A DNA stretch of 64,000 bases. Origin: Deltaproteobacteria bacterium. GTDB lineage: Bacteria; Myxococcota_A; UBA9042; PHBI01; JACKFB01. Shown here piece after piece: positions 47,083-56,074 of this stretch. The stretch's first letter is position 1. Each line of letters opens with the position of its first letter. The notes below the pieces were generated by a model. That model had not been told where the DNA came from, did not search any database, and was given only the letters and a program-made list of their open reading frames with translations. Where the stretch lies: NCBI GenBank assembly GCA_020632695.1, contig JACKFB010000011.1, positions 124,001-188,000 of the forward strand, given 5' to 3'. A program made the translations under genes and the position numbers.

Positions 47083-47142
47083 AGCGAGAGCCGAGTATAA
47101 CTGCTCGGGTCAAAAGTGCTATCGACTGACAGGAGTCTGTTG

Positions 47143-47349
47143 ATGCAAATCCCGAAGTACGCGCAGCACGTGCCGCGATCCAGCCTCGTCCGCATCGTGT
47201 GTCGAGGCGCCTGCCAGGTGGTTCGGTACGCGGAGGTGTCCAAGACCCCCTGGAGCAGCGCCGGACCGAACATGGACATGGAGCTGTCCGCCAGATGCCT
47301 GGTGTGCGGCTACACGGCCGATGACAACTACAACTGGATGCGGCTCTAG
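47143..47349 (+). CDS. Small cysteine-containing protein, possible zinc ribbon
   Basis: 68 residues, starting at ATG 47143, eight bases after AGGAG. It has two cysteine pairs, CRGAC (residues 20-24) and CLVCGY (residues 52-57), about 30 residues apart, which would fit a zinc ribbon. The rest is polar with no signal or membrane segment. It lies between two T elements. The function is unknown. Confidence 0.5.
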   Translation: MQIPKYAQHVPRSSLVRIVCRGACQVVRYAEVSKTPWSSAGPNMDMELSARCLVCGYTADDNYNWMRL

Positions 47350-47435
47350 CGGGCCGGCCGGCAGCAGTTGGCGCGGGGGTGCGGGGTCAGCCGCGCGCGG
47401 TTGGCGGCGCCGGCCGCGGGTGGCATGATCCACGC

Positions 47436-47547
47436 GCCCGAAGCCGCCATGACAACCGGGAAATCGCCGGTCCGGTTGGGTGATCCCGCCCTGGCAGCGG
47501 TCACACTCCTACGGGGAAGGTGGCGTACCCCCCTGGCGGCTGCGGGC
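47436..47547 (+). repeat. Structured repeat family T, copy T-B
   Basis: The clamp pairs 47436-47449 (GCCCGAAGCCGCCA) with 47534-47547 (TGGCGGCTGCGGGC), one mismatch. The core is nearly identical to T-A except in the third arm, which is GTGA-CCGC pairing with GCGG-TCAC. T-A and T-B differ completely in the outer part of the clamp, yet both pair with themselves. It is followed 52 bases later by palindrome P1. Confidence 0.75.
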
Positions 47548-47599
47548 ATCACACACCCGTCCCATCACCGCTGCGCCGCCTTGCGGGGGGCGGGGTGAA

Positions 47600-47645
47600 G
47601 ACGACTCGCATCGCACTTTCCGCGGAAAGTGCGATGCGAGTCGTC
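47600..47645. repeat. Perfect 46-bp palindrome, family P copy P1
   Basis: 23-base arms (47600-47622 and 47623-47645) are fully complementary with no loop and are centred on CCGCGG. The inner part shares ATCGCACT...AGTGCGAT with the palindrome at 52401-52460. Intergenic; it could form a hairpin or cruciform, act as a terminator, or bind a dimeric protein. Confidence 0.85.
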
Positions 47646-48023
47646 GTGACCTCGGCCCTCTTCCGGGTCGGCCCCGGGGGGCGCTCGCAGGCCACTCGGT
47701 GCTGATTGACGACCGGGCACGGTGCGGACCCGTCAGCGAACAGGGCAGCCGACGAGGGGATGCACGAAGAGCTGACGATCGTCCGCATCGTGAGGTCCCG
47801 CCTCGTTGTCTGCGCATGGACCATGCCGCCGCAGGATGGCCAACCGGCCACGGCGGGGAGATGCTGCATGCGGCGCTGCCCACTGGGCAGAACGCGGCTC
47901 CGGTCGTCGCCGGCACGGTCCCCAGGTCGAAGTGCAAGGACTACGAGGAGGCCCGACTTGAAGCGCGCGACACCCGACTCCGGCGCACGTCCAACGCCTG
48001 TCTCGTCGGAACCTCTGTGGACC
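47646..48023. other. Gene-poor stretch with disrupted frames
   Basis: No complete gene is supported. Some frames contain plausible coding pieces (for example a stretch reading MHEELTIVRIVRSRLVVCAWTMPPQDG near 47760), but none has a start, length and downstream continuity that I can defend. Confidence 0.45.
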
Positions 48024-48182
48024 ATGAAGTGGGAGGATCTTCCACCATCGGCGAAGGCGGATCTACGTCGGCTCGGTTGCGACGGACGACTGCCGACGCG
48101 CGCCGAGATGGCGAAGGTCGACGCGGAGATCGCTGCGTACAGGAGGGAACTCGGGATCCCGGTCGGCGACGAAGTGACCTGA
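48024..48182 (+). CDS. Possible small protein (52 residues)
   Basis: ATG 48024 gives MKWEDLPPSAKADLRRLGCDGRLPTRAEMAKVDAEIAAYRRELGIPVGDEVT, with good codon bias and helical, charged composition. The frame is open further upstream, so this could be the C-terminus of a longer, frameshifted gene. No domain is recognised. Confidence 0.35.
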   Translation: MKWEDLPPSAKADLRRLGCDGRLPTRAEMAKVDAEIAAYRRELGIPVGDEVT

Positions 48183-48267
48183 CTGCCGCGACCTGAACGG
48201 CCTCGTCGTGGCCGGCGCCGGTGTCCGTCCACTTTTGCCGCGACTCGGGATGGGGCACGATCGAGCG

Positions 48268-49470
48268 ATGGGTTCGACGCGCCAGGATGACGCTTCGTCC
48301 GAGCCGGACGCCGGGGGCAGGGGTGGGTTCGTGCGCCGCGGGTGGTCCGTGCTGTGCGCCGCATGGAAGGACCTGCTGGCCAGGGAGCGGCTCGACGAGG
48401 TGCCGGCGGCGTTGCAGCGGGCGCAGGTCCTCGCCGGGATCGGGTGGTTGGGGCCGGCGCGCACCCCGTCGGGCCGCAAGTCGCCGCTGGCGAGGGTGCG
48501 CCGTCATGCGGGGGACGAGCTGCGCGCGCTGCTCGATGCGGCTCAGCGCGGGCCACAGGCCTTCGAGCTGCTCGAGTTCGGGGGACACCATCACCCGCCC
48601 GAGCGCACCTTCGGCCTGTGGTTGGCAGAAGCCGAGGCGCAGGCGGAGGCAACGGCGGCCTTCATCCGGCATGTCGCCGCGGCTCTCGACGAGCCGCCGG
48701 AGCTCGATGCGGCGCCGGAACGTCCCCTGCCTGGGTGGGGCGCGGAGGAGTTGTTTCGGCGCTCGGCCCGCGCGCTCGACGTGGCCGAGGCGCTGCTGCG
48801 CTGCGGCACGCCGGACCCGCTCATCGCCAGCGCCCTCGACCAGGCGCTGCTCGCCTGCTGGGACGGATGGCTGGTCGCCTTCGGGTGCCCGCACCGCGTC
48901 GACCGTGATTGGGCCAGCCGTCACCACGAGTTCGTCGCGCGTCGTCGGTGGCGGCCCACGCGCGTCGAGCCGCCGAACTTCATGCGGCTGGCCGACGTGC
49001 CCTTCGAGCTGCGCAACGCACTCCTCGCCGGGTGTCCGCCGCAGCCTCAGGGCGCGAGCGATGCCTGGCTGCGTCGCGCGCGCAGATCGCACTCAGAGGT
49101 CGCCGGATGCCTGGACTCGCTGCGCGCAGATGCCGCCTCCGCGCGGGAGCCGCTGGAACCGCGGTATGTGACGTTCTACCGGCCCCGCTCCTGGATGCCG
49201 CTCCAGGTGGGCGACTGGCTGGATCTCGGCTACTGCAGCTCGGTGCAGGTCTCGAGCGTCGATCCGTGCCTCGGCACGAGCTTCACGGGCCGCGTAGGCG
49301 ACGAGATCGTCAACTTGACCCAGGAACACAATCGCATACGCCGCGTCGGCGCGCCGGTGCACTGCGACCTCCGCGATCACTTCGTCCCCGGCCAGTGGGT
49401 GGTCGGAACGAACGGGCTCGAAGCACGGCTCATCGAGGTGCGCTGCTACTTCATCGTCACGCGCCGCTGA
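48268..49470 (+). CDS. Protein of unknown function
   Basis: 400 residues from ATG 48268; the frame extends upstream to 48208, but this ATG begins the polar segment MGSTRQDDASSEPDAGG. There is no signal or membrane segment. The N-terminal 250 residues are helical and Ala/Leu/Arg-rich. The C-terminal 100 residues are beta-rich (RYVTFYRPRSWMPLQVGDWLDLGYCSSVQVSSVDPCLG, HFVPGQWVVGTNGLEARLIEV), reminiscent of a small SH3- or OB-like barrel. The family is not recognised. It lies in the accessory region beside a CPCC-type protein gene. Confidence 0.6.
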   Translation: MGSTRQDDASSEPDAGGRGGFVRRGWSVLCAAWKDLLARERLDEVPAALQRAQVLAGIGWLGPARTPSGRKSPLARVRRHAGDELRALLDAAQRGPQAFELLEFGGHHHPPERTFGLWLAEAEAQAEATAAFIRHVAAALDEPPELDAAPERPLPGWGAEELFRRSARALDVAEALLRCGTPDPLIASALDQALLACWDGWLVAFGCPHRVDRDWASRHHEFVARRRWRPTRVEPPNFMRLADVPFELRNALLAGCPPQPQGASDAWLRRARRSHSEVAGCLDSLRADAASAREPLEPRYVTFYRPRSWMPLQVGDWLDLGYCSSVQVSSVDPCLGTSFTGRVGDEIVNLTQEHNRIRRVGAPVHCDLRDHFVPGQWVVGTNGLEARLIEVRCYFIVTRR

Positions 49471-49539
49471 GGGTGGATCGAGCGACATGCGCCACGCACG
49501 CCGGACGAGTGGCGTCCGGCCGATCGACCGACCGAGCCG

Positions 49540-49968
49540 TTGGACACGCCGATGGAGCGGCGACGCCTCCGGTTCGACCTGCGCCGATGCGTGGGCGGTG
49601 GGGGGCGGGGCGATGTCCTGCCGACTTGCGAGTGCTGCGGATATCCCACGATGGGCGAGACAGAGTACCGCGAGCCGGTCCAGTGCTGCGTGTGTGGCTA
49701 CGGCGACAGCCCCGGCGAGGACGAGCTGCACAGGCCCTTCGTACCCGGTGCGGACTGGCTGCGGGACGACGACGAGCCAGGCTCCGAGACGCCAGACGAC
49801 CCACCGATGACGCTGGCCGAGGCCCGGGCCAACTTCGAGCGCGACGGCATCTACTGCACCCCAGCCCATCCCCGCGCATTCGCCGCGGCCGCCACGCCCG
49901 AGCGCCTGGCGGCGAGCCGCAAGATCCGCGCCCACTACGACGAGGCCGAGGACTCGGAAGAGAGCTAG
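49540..49968 (+). CDS. CPCC family cysteine-rich protein
   Basis: 142 residues from TTG 49540, or 138 from the in-frame ATG at 49552. The core CECCGYPTMGETEYREPVQCCVCGYGDSPGEDE, followed by MTLAEARANFERDGI, matches the CPCC cysteine-rich family: two zinc-binding cysteine pairs (here C-E-C-C and C-C-V-C), then Asp/Glu-rich, then a LxEARxNFxxxG helix. Members are often encoded near contact-dependent or polymorphic toxin loci and in accessory regions, with no proven function. Confidence 0.75.
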   Translation: MDTPMERRRLRFDLRRCVGGGGRGDVLPTCECCGYPTMGETEYREPVQCCVCGYGDSPGEDELHRPFVPGADWLRDDDEPGSETPDDPPMTLAEARANFERDGIYCTPAHPRAFAAAATPERLAASRKIRAHYDEAEDSEES

Positions 49969-49998
49969 GAGGCCGCTCCGTCGGTGGAGGCGGGCGGA

Positions 49999-50986
49999 CT
50001 ACGGCTCGACGATCTCGACCGAGAAGTCCGCGCTCAGGCCGGCGCCGCTGGCTGCGCCTTCGATGGTGAGCGTGTACTCGCAGGTGCCGGCTTTCACGCC
50101 GGTGATGCCGAAGAAGTCGAGGTCGGGGGCGGACGCGGTGGTACAGATTTCTGGGGTGGTCGAGGTCGCGGTGAAGGGCACCTTCGCCTGGCAGAATGGC
50201 GCGCCGCCGGCCGTGGGCAGGACCCCCGCGAAGTCGGTCGCTCCTACCTCGATGGGGCCGTCCGAGAGGGCGAACTCGGGCTCCGAGATGCCGTCGATGG
50301 CCGCCAGGTCGACCAATCCTCAGGGCGATGGACGAGCCGTCGATGTCGCTGGTCACCGTGAGGGTGCCCGCGCCCGTGGTGACGAAGCGCAGCTCTCCCC
50401 ACCCGAGGTCCGGGGTCTCGTCGAGGCTGCCGGGGCCGTCGACCGTGACCGGACGCAGGCCGGAGCCGATGGTCGGCGTCACGCTGTCGCCGACCCGTCG
50501 CCCCAGCGTGGAGCGCACCCGCACAGTCTCGCCGGCCAGGTAGACCGCCGCGTCGCCTGCGTCGCAGAGGTGAGCCAGCGTGTGCACGTCGGGCACGCGG
50601 GCGCGTAGCGTGATCGCGTCGGTGATCTCGTCGCCGGCCTTGGTGAGGGCGGTCACGCTGAGCTTCGCGTCCCCAGAGGCGAGCGCGGTCACCGTGACGG
50701 TCCCGTCCGCGGCGATGTCGGCGCCGAGCAGGCTCGGGTCGTCGGAGGCGGCCGAGAGTGCCTGGAGCTTCTTGCCCGTGCCTCCGAGCTCGACGCTGAG
50801 CTGCAGCGAAGCGCCGACGGCGACGAAGTCCGTGAAGGGGTCGCCTTCGCTCGAGTGGAGATCGAACTCGAAGTCGAGGGACTTCGACTCTCCGGGGGAC
50901 TCGACGGTGCCACTGTTCACGTCGAGGTCGCACGCCGTGGCGATGGAACAGGCGAGGGCCACGGCGACGAGGGGGGCGAGGCGCAT
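49999..50986 (-). pseudogene. Lipoprotein with Ig-like domains, frameshifted
   Basis: ATG 50986 opens a lipoprotein signal (MRLAPLVAVALACSIATAC). A beta-rich Ig-like sequence follows (SLQLSVELGGTGKKLQALSAASDDPSLLGADIAADGTVTVTALASGDAKLSVTA), up to DIDGSSIALRI. Near 50315 the frame changes by one base, after which VDLAAIDGISEPEFALSDGPIEVGATDFAG continues in another frame to TAG 49999. The joined product is about 329 residues. Bacterial Ig-like (Big_2-type) repeats are common in surface proteins. The disruption may be an assembly indel. Confidence 0.65.
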
Positions 50987-51152
50987 GGGGAGCTCCCGTA
51001 GCGGTTGGAGGAGGCAGAGCCTAAGTCCGACCCGGCGGCAGGCACAACTTCGGCCTCGCGGGCGGTCGGCGGGCGGTGAGGCGCGCCTGGGAGCAGGGGG
51101 CGGGGCTTTGCCGGAACGTCGAGGGGATCGCCGGCCGAGCGACCTCGCCGGT

Positions 51153-52124
51153 TCAGAATTGATAGCGCAGGCCGAGGTCGAGGCTGGCCGGGGTGGTCGT
51201 GCGGATGGACTCGGGGGCGAAGGGGTGGGCTGCCAGTTGGGCGAGGAGGATGGTGTGGCCGAGCGCGAGGCTCATCGCGACGTGGACCGTGCCCACCGCC
51301 GCGTGCTTCAGGTAGGGGCCCAGTATGGGGTGGGAGGCGGCGCAGGCTTCGGGGGACCGGGTCCACATGCAGTCGTGCGATTCCGACGACGCTCCCTCGA
51401 AGATGGGGATGTTCTGGCCGACGAAGCCCAGGGTGAGGCCGAGCTTCGAGGTCAGCGCGACCTGGAGCTGCAGGCCGGTGCGAAACATGGGGAGGAGCAC
51501 GGAGCGCTGTCGCTGGTACTCGCGCGCGCCGAGGTACCGTTCGCGGGAGTCCTGTTCGATCCACCAGGGGTCTACGCCCGCCTCGTAGGTGCGCGTGGTC
51601 AGCCAGGCGCGCTCGTACACGTCGATGCGGTACGGGATGGACGCGAGCTCGGCCTCCATCACGAAGCCGAGGCGCGCGCGCGGGCCCACCGGGAAGAGCG
51701 CTCGAACCGAGGGGCCGAAGCGCCCGAAGCGCCGCCCGATGCCGTCGCTCTGCCCGTCGGCGGCCGCGGGCTCGCCGAACGCGGCGTTCCCGAGCTCGCC
51801 GTGCACTCCCAACTCGAGGAAGTCGCCCACCCCCACCGTCATGCCCATGCGAAACATGTGCTGGACGACCACGTCGCCTCGCTCGCCCTCGAAGTGCGAG
51901 CGTCCGCGCCCCGAGACCGGGTTGAAGGAATAGCCGAGCTCGACCGCGGGGCGCCCCGTCTTCGCCCTCGGCCCGGTCGTGCGGGGCCCCGTCGGCGCGG
52001 GCACGAGCGCGTTCTGCTCGACCGTGCGACGAATCGTGACCGTCGTCGTCTCCAGCACGCAGCCGCCAGCGCCGAGCGCTGCCCAGGCCAGGAACACCAG
52101 ACTCGCGAGCCGACCCAGCTTCAT
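51153..52124 (-). CDS. Outer-membrane lipoprotein, probable beta-barrel
   Basis: 323 residues. ATG 52124 follows a GGGGGG ribosome-binding site. The lipobox GGC lies at about residues 20-22 (ALGAGGCV). The rest alternates hydrophobic and polar residues in strand-like segments and ends in LDLGLRYQF, a terminal aromatic residue typical of outer-membrane beta-barrels. No named family is recognised. A long palindrome (52401-52460) lies upstream of the gene. Confidence 0.7.
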   Translation of the reverse strand: MKLGRLASLVFLAWAALGAGGCVLETTTVTIRRTVEQNALVPAPTGPRTTGPRAKTGRPAVELGYSFNPVSGRGRSHFEGERGDVVVQHMFRMGMTVGVGDFLELGVHGELGNAAFGEPAAADGQSDGIGRRFGRFGPSVRALFPVGPRARLGFVMEAELASIPYRIDVYERAWLTTRTYEAGVDPWWIEQDSRERYLGAREYQRQRSVLLPMFRTGLQLQVALTSKLGLTLGFVGQNIPIFEGASSESHDCMWTRSPEACAASHPILGPYLKHAAVGTVHVAMSLALGHTILLAQLAAHPFAPESIRTTTPASLDLGLRYQF

Positions 52125-52400
52125 GACTCCCCCCCGATCCCCGGCTCGGCACCAGCGCCGGCCGTGGGTCGAGGCGGGCCAGTGCGAGCGCCGTGCCAGA
52201 GGGCGGCGCGCGCGCGGAAGTGTTCGAGATTGCATGAGATGGGCGAGTCCGGGCGCCGCGATGCCTGGCGGGGAGGCTCCCCAAGACCCGGCCCGCGACG
52301 TCGGTGGACGAATCGCGAGGGCTGGGTGCGATGCGGCAGTGATGGCGCGTACGTGGCGCGCGGGCGCGCTGGGGCGCTTGCGTCGTGGGAGGGCGCGCGG

Positions 52401-52460
52401 GGGGGAAGACGACTGACATCGCACTCTCCGCGGAAAGTGCGATGTCAGTCGTCTTCCCCC
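52401..52460. repeat. 60-bp palindrome, family P copy P2
   Basis: 30-base arms (52401-52430 and 52431-52460) are complementary except at one position and are centred on CCGCGG. Compared with P1 the positions next to ATCGCACT changed from CG to GA on one arm and from CG to TC on the other, so pairing is kept. The surrounding 52125-52660 holds no other gene. It lies between the divergent outer-membrane lipoprotein and DUF433 genes. Confidence 0.85.
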
Positions 52461-52660
52461 AGCCTTCCCAGCTCGGGCTCGAGCCGCCCGCCGGCTCAGT
52501 GTTGAAGGGCTCCTACGACCTCTGAGGGCGGCGGCGGCGAGCGCGGTTCGAGTGGCATGTTCGTGGCGTTGGAGTAGTGAGCCTGGCTTCCCTGGTCTGG
52601 GAGGGGGGGGGCCGCGGCGGCGATGCTCTCCCGCGGACTCTGTGGATGCGAGGTGGACGC

Positions 52661-52896
52661 GTGGACGTGGAACTCATGGTCTCTGACCCGGCGGTGATGC
52701 TCGGCAAGCCGGTCATCCGGGGCACTCGGATCACGGTCGAGCACGTCCTGGAACAGCTCGCCGGGGGGGGGGCGCCTCCATCGATGACCTGACGCAGGCT
52801 CATCCCTGGGTCACCGCGGCAGCCGTCCGGGCGGCCCTCGAATTTGCCGCGGAGCGGATGAAGAGCGAACGCGTCGAGCCGACTCGCGCCGCCTGA
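52661..52896 (+). pseudogene. DUF433 antitoxin, frameshifted at a G run
   Basis: GTG 52661 follows GAGGTGG. MDVELMVSDPAVMLGKPVIRGTRITVEHVLEQLAGG is the DUF433 antitoxin N-terminal part (a small winged-helix protein). After the run of ten G at 52763-52772 the frame must change to give ASIDDLTQAHPWVTAAAVRAALEFAAERMKSERVEPTRAA, ending at TGA 52894. One more or two fewer G would restore it. Partner of the DUF5615 gene directly after it. Confidence 0.75.
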
Positions 52897-53292
52897 ATGA
52901 GATGCCTCGCGGACGCGAGCGTCGCTCGCGGCTTGGTGATGGCCCTTCGAGCCCGCGGCCACGACGTCGTGTAGGTGGCACAGCTGGCGGCGGGTATGGC
53001 GGACGCCGGGGTGTTGGACATCGCCGAGCGGGAAGAGCGCCTGCTCGTCACCTGCGACGAGGACTTCGGTGAGCTGGTCTATCGACAGCGCCGCGCATCC
53101 GCAGGGGTCCTGCTGATCCGGCCCGGCGCGCTCGACCTCGAGGCGGCGACCGAGCTCGTCTGCCGGCTTCTCGACCAGCACCAACCACAGCTCGCGGGCG
53201 CACTCGGCGTGGTCACGCCCGACGCGATTCGCTTTCAGCTCGGGCTCGAGCCGCCGGCGGGGTGGGTCTTCAAGGTCTCCTGCGTCCTCTGA
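52897..53292 (+). pseudogene. DUF5615 PIN-like toxin, amber-interrupted
   Basis: ATG 52897 starts one base after the antitoxin stop. MRCLADASVARGLVMALRARGHDVV is followed by a TAG at codon 26 (52972-52974), where family members usually have Trp (TGG). The frame then continues with VAQLAAGMADAGVLDIAEREERLLVTCDEDFGELVYRQRRASAGVLLIRPG to TGA 53290. The Asp-Glu-Asp-Phe-Gly motif of DUF5615 is present. A GTG right after the stop could restart translation of a truncated protein. Confidence 0.78.
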
Positions 53293-53310
53293 GGGCAGCG
53301 GCGGCGGCGC

Positions 53311-56031
53311 TCAGTCGGGTCTGGCGGCGCGCATGAGGCGGCCGGTGGTGGTGTGTAGGGAGAGGTCGCCGCGCTCGGTCCAGATGATGGCGTCGTCGGT
53401 GAGGGCGAAGGCGCCCAGGTGGTTGATGCCTTCCACGATGGGGGTGGGGGCGTCGGCGCCGGCGCTGAAGTAGATGACGCCGCCGCGGGTGGAGGCCTGC
53501 TCGGGTCCGCCGTAGGCGCTGTAGAGGGAGCCGTCGTCGAAGGTGAGGCCGGTGGCCGGGAAGTAGGTGATGTAGTTGGTGAGGACGGTCTCGGCGTCGG
53601 ACATCCGCAGGTCGACGGCGTCGCGAGGGATGCGCCGGATGGCGTTCCCGTTCTCGGTCGACTCGACGAACCAGAGGTGCGTTGCGTCCGCGCCGAGGAG
53701 GACGATGCCGGCGGCGGTCAGGTAGTGGCGGACCGCGGCCGTGCCGTCGGGGTCCAAGGTGTAGATCGCCTTGCCGTCGTCGTCCGGGCAGGTGGCCAGC
53801 AGACGGCCGCCCAGCGCGCGGACGGCCGAGATGGGGCAGGGCAGGCCCGTCAGCTCGGTGAAGGCGCCCGAGCCGTCGGCGGGGAGTCGCCCGAAGCCCA
53901 CCCCGCCGATCCACACGTAGAGCGTGCCGCCCATCCGCTCGGTGGCCACCGGCGTCGCCGCGCCGCGCAGCAGCTCCAGCACCTCGCCGTCGCTCTTGCG
54001 CACGCGCCACAGGGCGAAGTCGGCGTCGGCGAGCTGGACCGTGATGTAGAGGTGGTCCGCGTCCATGACCCCCAGCGCGCCGATGAGAGACCACGCGCCG
54101 GACGCGACGACCTGGGAGGGGCCGCCGCCCTGGAGCGGCGCGCGGTGCAGCGCGCTGTCGTGGGCGCCCTGGGCCCCCTCGGTCACGAACCAGGCGTGGG
54201 TGGCGTCCAGCGTCAGCAGCCGCGGGTGGTCGAGGCCCTCGGCCAGCACGCTGGCCGCCAGGCTGCACATGTGCTCGGTCCCCGCGCCGCCGCACACCTG
54301 CCCGTCGGGGCACTCGCCGCACTGCGCGCCCCCGGGGCAGGCGGGGTCCGCGCCGCCGCAGCGCCAGCCGACGCTCTCGCAGGCCAGGGGGCAGGTGCCG
54401 GGCGCGCCCAGCGCAGGCTGGGTCGGGCCCAGGCAGGTCCAGGCGACGTCACGCTCGAACAGCAGGGTGAGGAAGGTGGACGCGTCGGCGGGCCCGGTCG
54501 CCGCGCTGGCGAAGGTGAGCGCCGGGTCCGCCGGGTCGGGGCGCAGCTCGCCGCTGAACCTGCCGACCAGCGCCAGCCGGCGGTCCGCTCCCGCCAGCAC
54601 GTGGCTCTGCCACACCGCGCCGGAGCCCCGCAGCAGCACCTCCCAGCGCGGCTCGGACGCGGTCAGGCCCCGGGCGGTCAGCAGCAGGTCGCTCGGCCCC
54701 TCCGGCACCACCGGGTCGTTGGGGTCGATGTCGGTGTGCCCGCCCTTCACCGGGCCGGCGGTCAGCACGTCCAGCTCGCTCACCGCCAGCCCGTTGTTCT
54801 CCGGGAACCACGCCGTCAGCGAGGGGCGTACCCAGGCGACGGCGCCGTCCGCGCGTGCCCAGCGCGTCAGGAAGCCGGCGCCGCTCAGCCCCGCCTGGAC
54901 GATCAGCTCTCCGGCGCCCGGCTCGAAGTCGACGGCCTGCTTGCCGGTGGTCGAGCCCCAGTAGCCGCCCACGTAGAGGTCGCCGTCCGCGTCCACCGCC
55001 ACCCGCGTGACCTCGGCCCGCTCGTCGAGCACGCCGGTGAAGCCGTAGCTGTGGTCGCCGCGCAGCACCGTGACCACCGAGCCACCACGGAACACGCCCT
55101 CGGTGGTCAGGTGTTGGGACTTGCGCACGTCGACGCCGGCGGTCGGGTCGGCGTCCCACTCACCCACCATGTAGCCGTGGACGATGACGTCGCCGTCCGC
55201 CCCCGCGGTCAGCGAGCGGAGCTCCAGCAGCGTCACCTCCTGGGCGAGCTCGGTGTCGCCGTCGGACGTCAGATACCAGAGCAGCGTGCCGGAGAGCGGC
55301 GCCACCTCGGGGCCCGGGTCGAAGTCCAGGCTCAGGCCCTGGGCGCCGATGACCACGCGACCTCGCGAGTCCACGATGGCGGCGCTGACCGTCGACACGG
55401 TCGGAGAGCCCGGCCCGCGCTCGGCCACCCTCGTCCAGCGGTACGCCCCATCGGGGCCCAGCGCCGTGACGTAGAGGTTCTGCCCGCGGTTTCCCAGCGG
55501 GCGCACGTCGCTGCCGGGGCCCGGGTCGAAGTCCGCGGACTCGCCGAGCGGGCCGGTGACCACCCCTGCCAGGTAGATGGCGCCATCGGGGCCCACCGCC
55601 ATGGCGTCCAGCGACAGATGCGGATCCACGAGGCCCGCGTAGGCCAGCGCGCCGTCGGGCCCCAGCGCCAGCACGTAGCCACGCCCGTCACCGCCGTCGA
55701 CCTCGCGGACGCCCGGGCCCGGGTCCAGGTCCACGACGCCGCGCAGCCGCCCGGCCAGCACCACCGCTCCGTCGGGCCCGAGGCCCACCCGGGGCGTCGC
55801 CCACGCCGTCGCCGGGAGCCCGAGCCCGTCCCAGACCAGCGTGCGCACGTGGGATACGGGCTCCAGTTCCGCACCGCAGCCCGGCGCTGTCACCTCGCTG
55901 TCCGCGACCGCCGCGTCTGGCCGCGACTCCAGCTCGCGCCCGCCCGCGTCCGACGCTCCCCCGCCCCCGCCGCACCCGCCCACGAACCAAGCCACCGCGG
56001 CCAACGCCCCGGCCACCCGACCCCGACTCAT
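53311..56031 (-). CDS. Lipoprotein with beta-propeller-like repeats
   Basis: 906 residues, starting at ATG 56031. Lipobox GGC near residues 18-20 (AAVAWFVGGC). The N-terminal two-thirds consist of repeats with GPDGAVVLAG, GPDGAIYLAG and DADGDLYVGG turns, and DFDPGPG segments resembling the SBBP/beta-propeller repeats of myxobacterial surface proteins. A cysteine-rich linker (CPLACESVGWRCGGADPACPGGAQCGECPDGQVC, about residues 545-590) leads to a second propeller-like part ending RRIPRDAVDL and DDAIIWTERGDLSLH. Probably a cell-surface protein. The substrate or partner is unknown. Confidence 0.75.
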   Translation of the reverse strand: MSRGRVAGALAAVAWFVGGCGGGGGASDAGGRELESRPDAAVADSEVTAPGCGAELEPVSHVRTLVWDGLGLPATAWATPRVGLGPDGAVVLAGRLRGVVDLDPGPGVREVDGGDGRGYVLALGPDGALAYAGLVDPHLSLDAMAVGPDGAIYLAGVVTGPLGESADFDPGPGSDVRPLGNRGQNLYVTALGPDGAYRWTRVAERGPGSPTVSTVSAAIVDSRGRVVIGAQGLSLDFDPGPEVAPLSGTLLWYLTSDGDTELAQEVTLLELRSLTAGADGDVIVHGYMVGEWDADPTAGVDVRKSQHLTTEGVFRGGSVVTVLRGDHSYGFTGVLDERAEVTRVAVDADGDLYVGGYWGSTTGKQAVDFEPGAGELIVQAGLSGAGFLTRWARADGAVAWVRPSLTAWFPENNGLAVSELDVLTAGPVKGGHTDIDPNDPVVPEGPSDLLLTARGLTASEPRWEVLLRGSGAVWQSHVLAGADRRLALVGRFSGELRPDPADPALTFASAATGPADASTFLTLLFERDVAWTCLGPTQPALGAPGTCPLACESVGWRCGGADPACPGGAQCGECPDGQVCGGAGTEHMCSLAASVLAEGLDHPRLLTLDATHAWFVTEGAQGAHDSALHRAPLQGGGPSQVVASGAWSLIGALGVMDADHLYITVQLADADFALWRVRKSDGEVLELLRGAATPVATERMGGTLYVWIGGVGFGRLPADGSGAFTELTGLPCPISAVRALGGRLLATCPDDDGKAIYTLDPDGTAAVRHYLTAAGIVLLGADATHLWFVESTENGNAIRRIPRDAVDLRMSDAETVLTNYITYFPATGLTFDDGSLYSAYGGPEQASTRGGVIYFSAGADAPTPIVEGINHLGAFALTDDAIIWTERGDLSLHTTTGRLMRAARPD

Positions 56032-56074
56032 CCCCGCCCTCCGTCCGACCGCCCGCCGCGCGGGCCATCCTGCG

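Noticed and set aside
45461..47547. Integron attC sites
   Set aside because: The T copies have covarying stems, but the paired RYYYAAC/GTTRRRY core sites of attC are absent, the copies differ in orientation, and no integrase is present.
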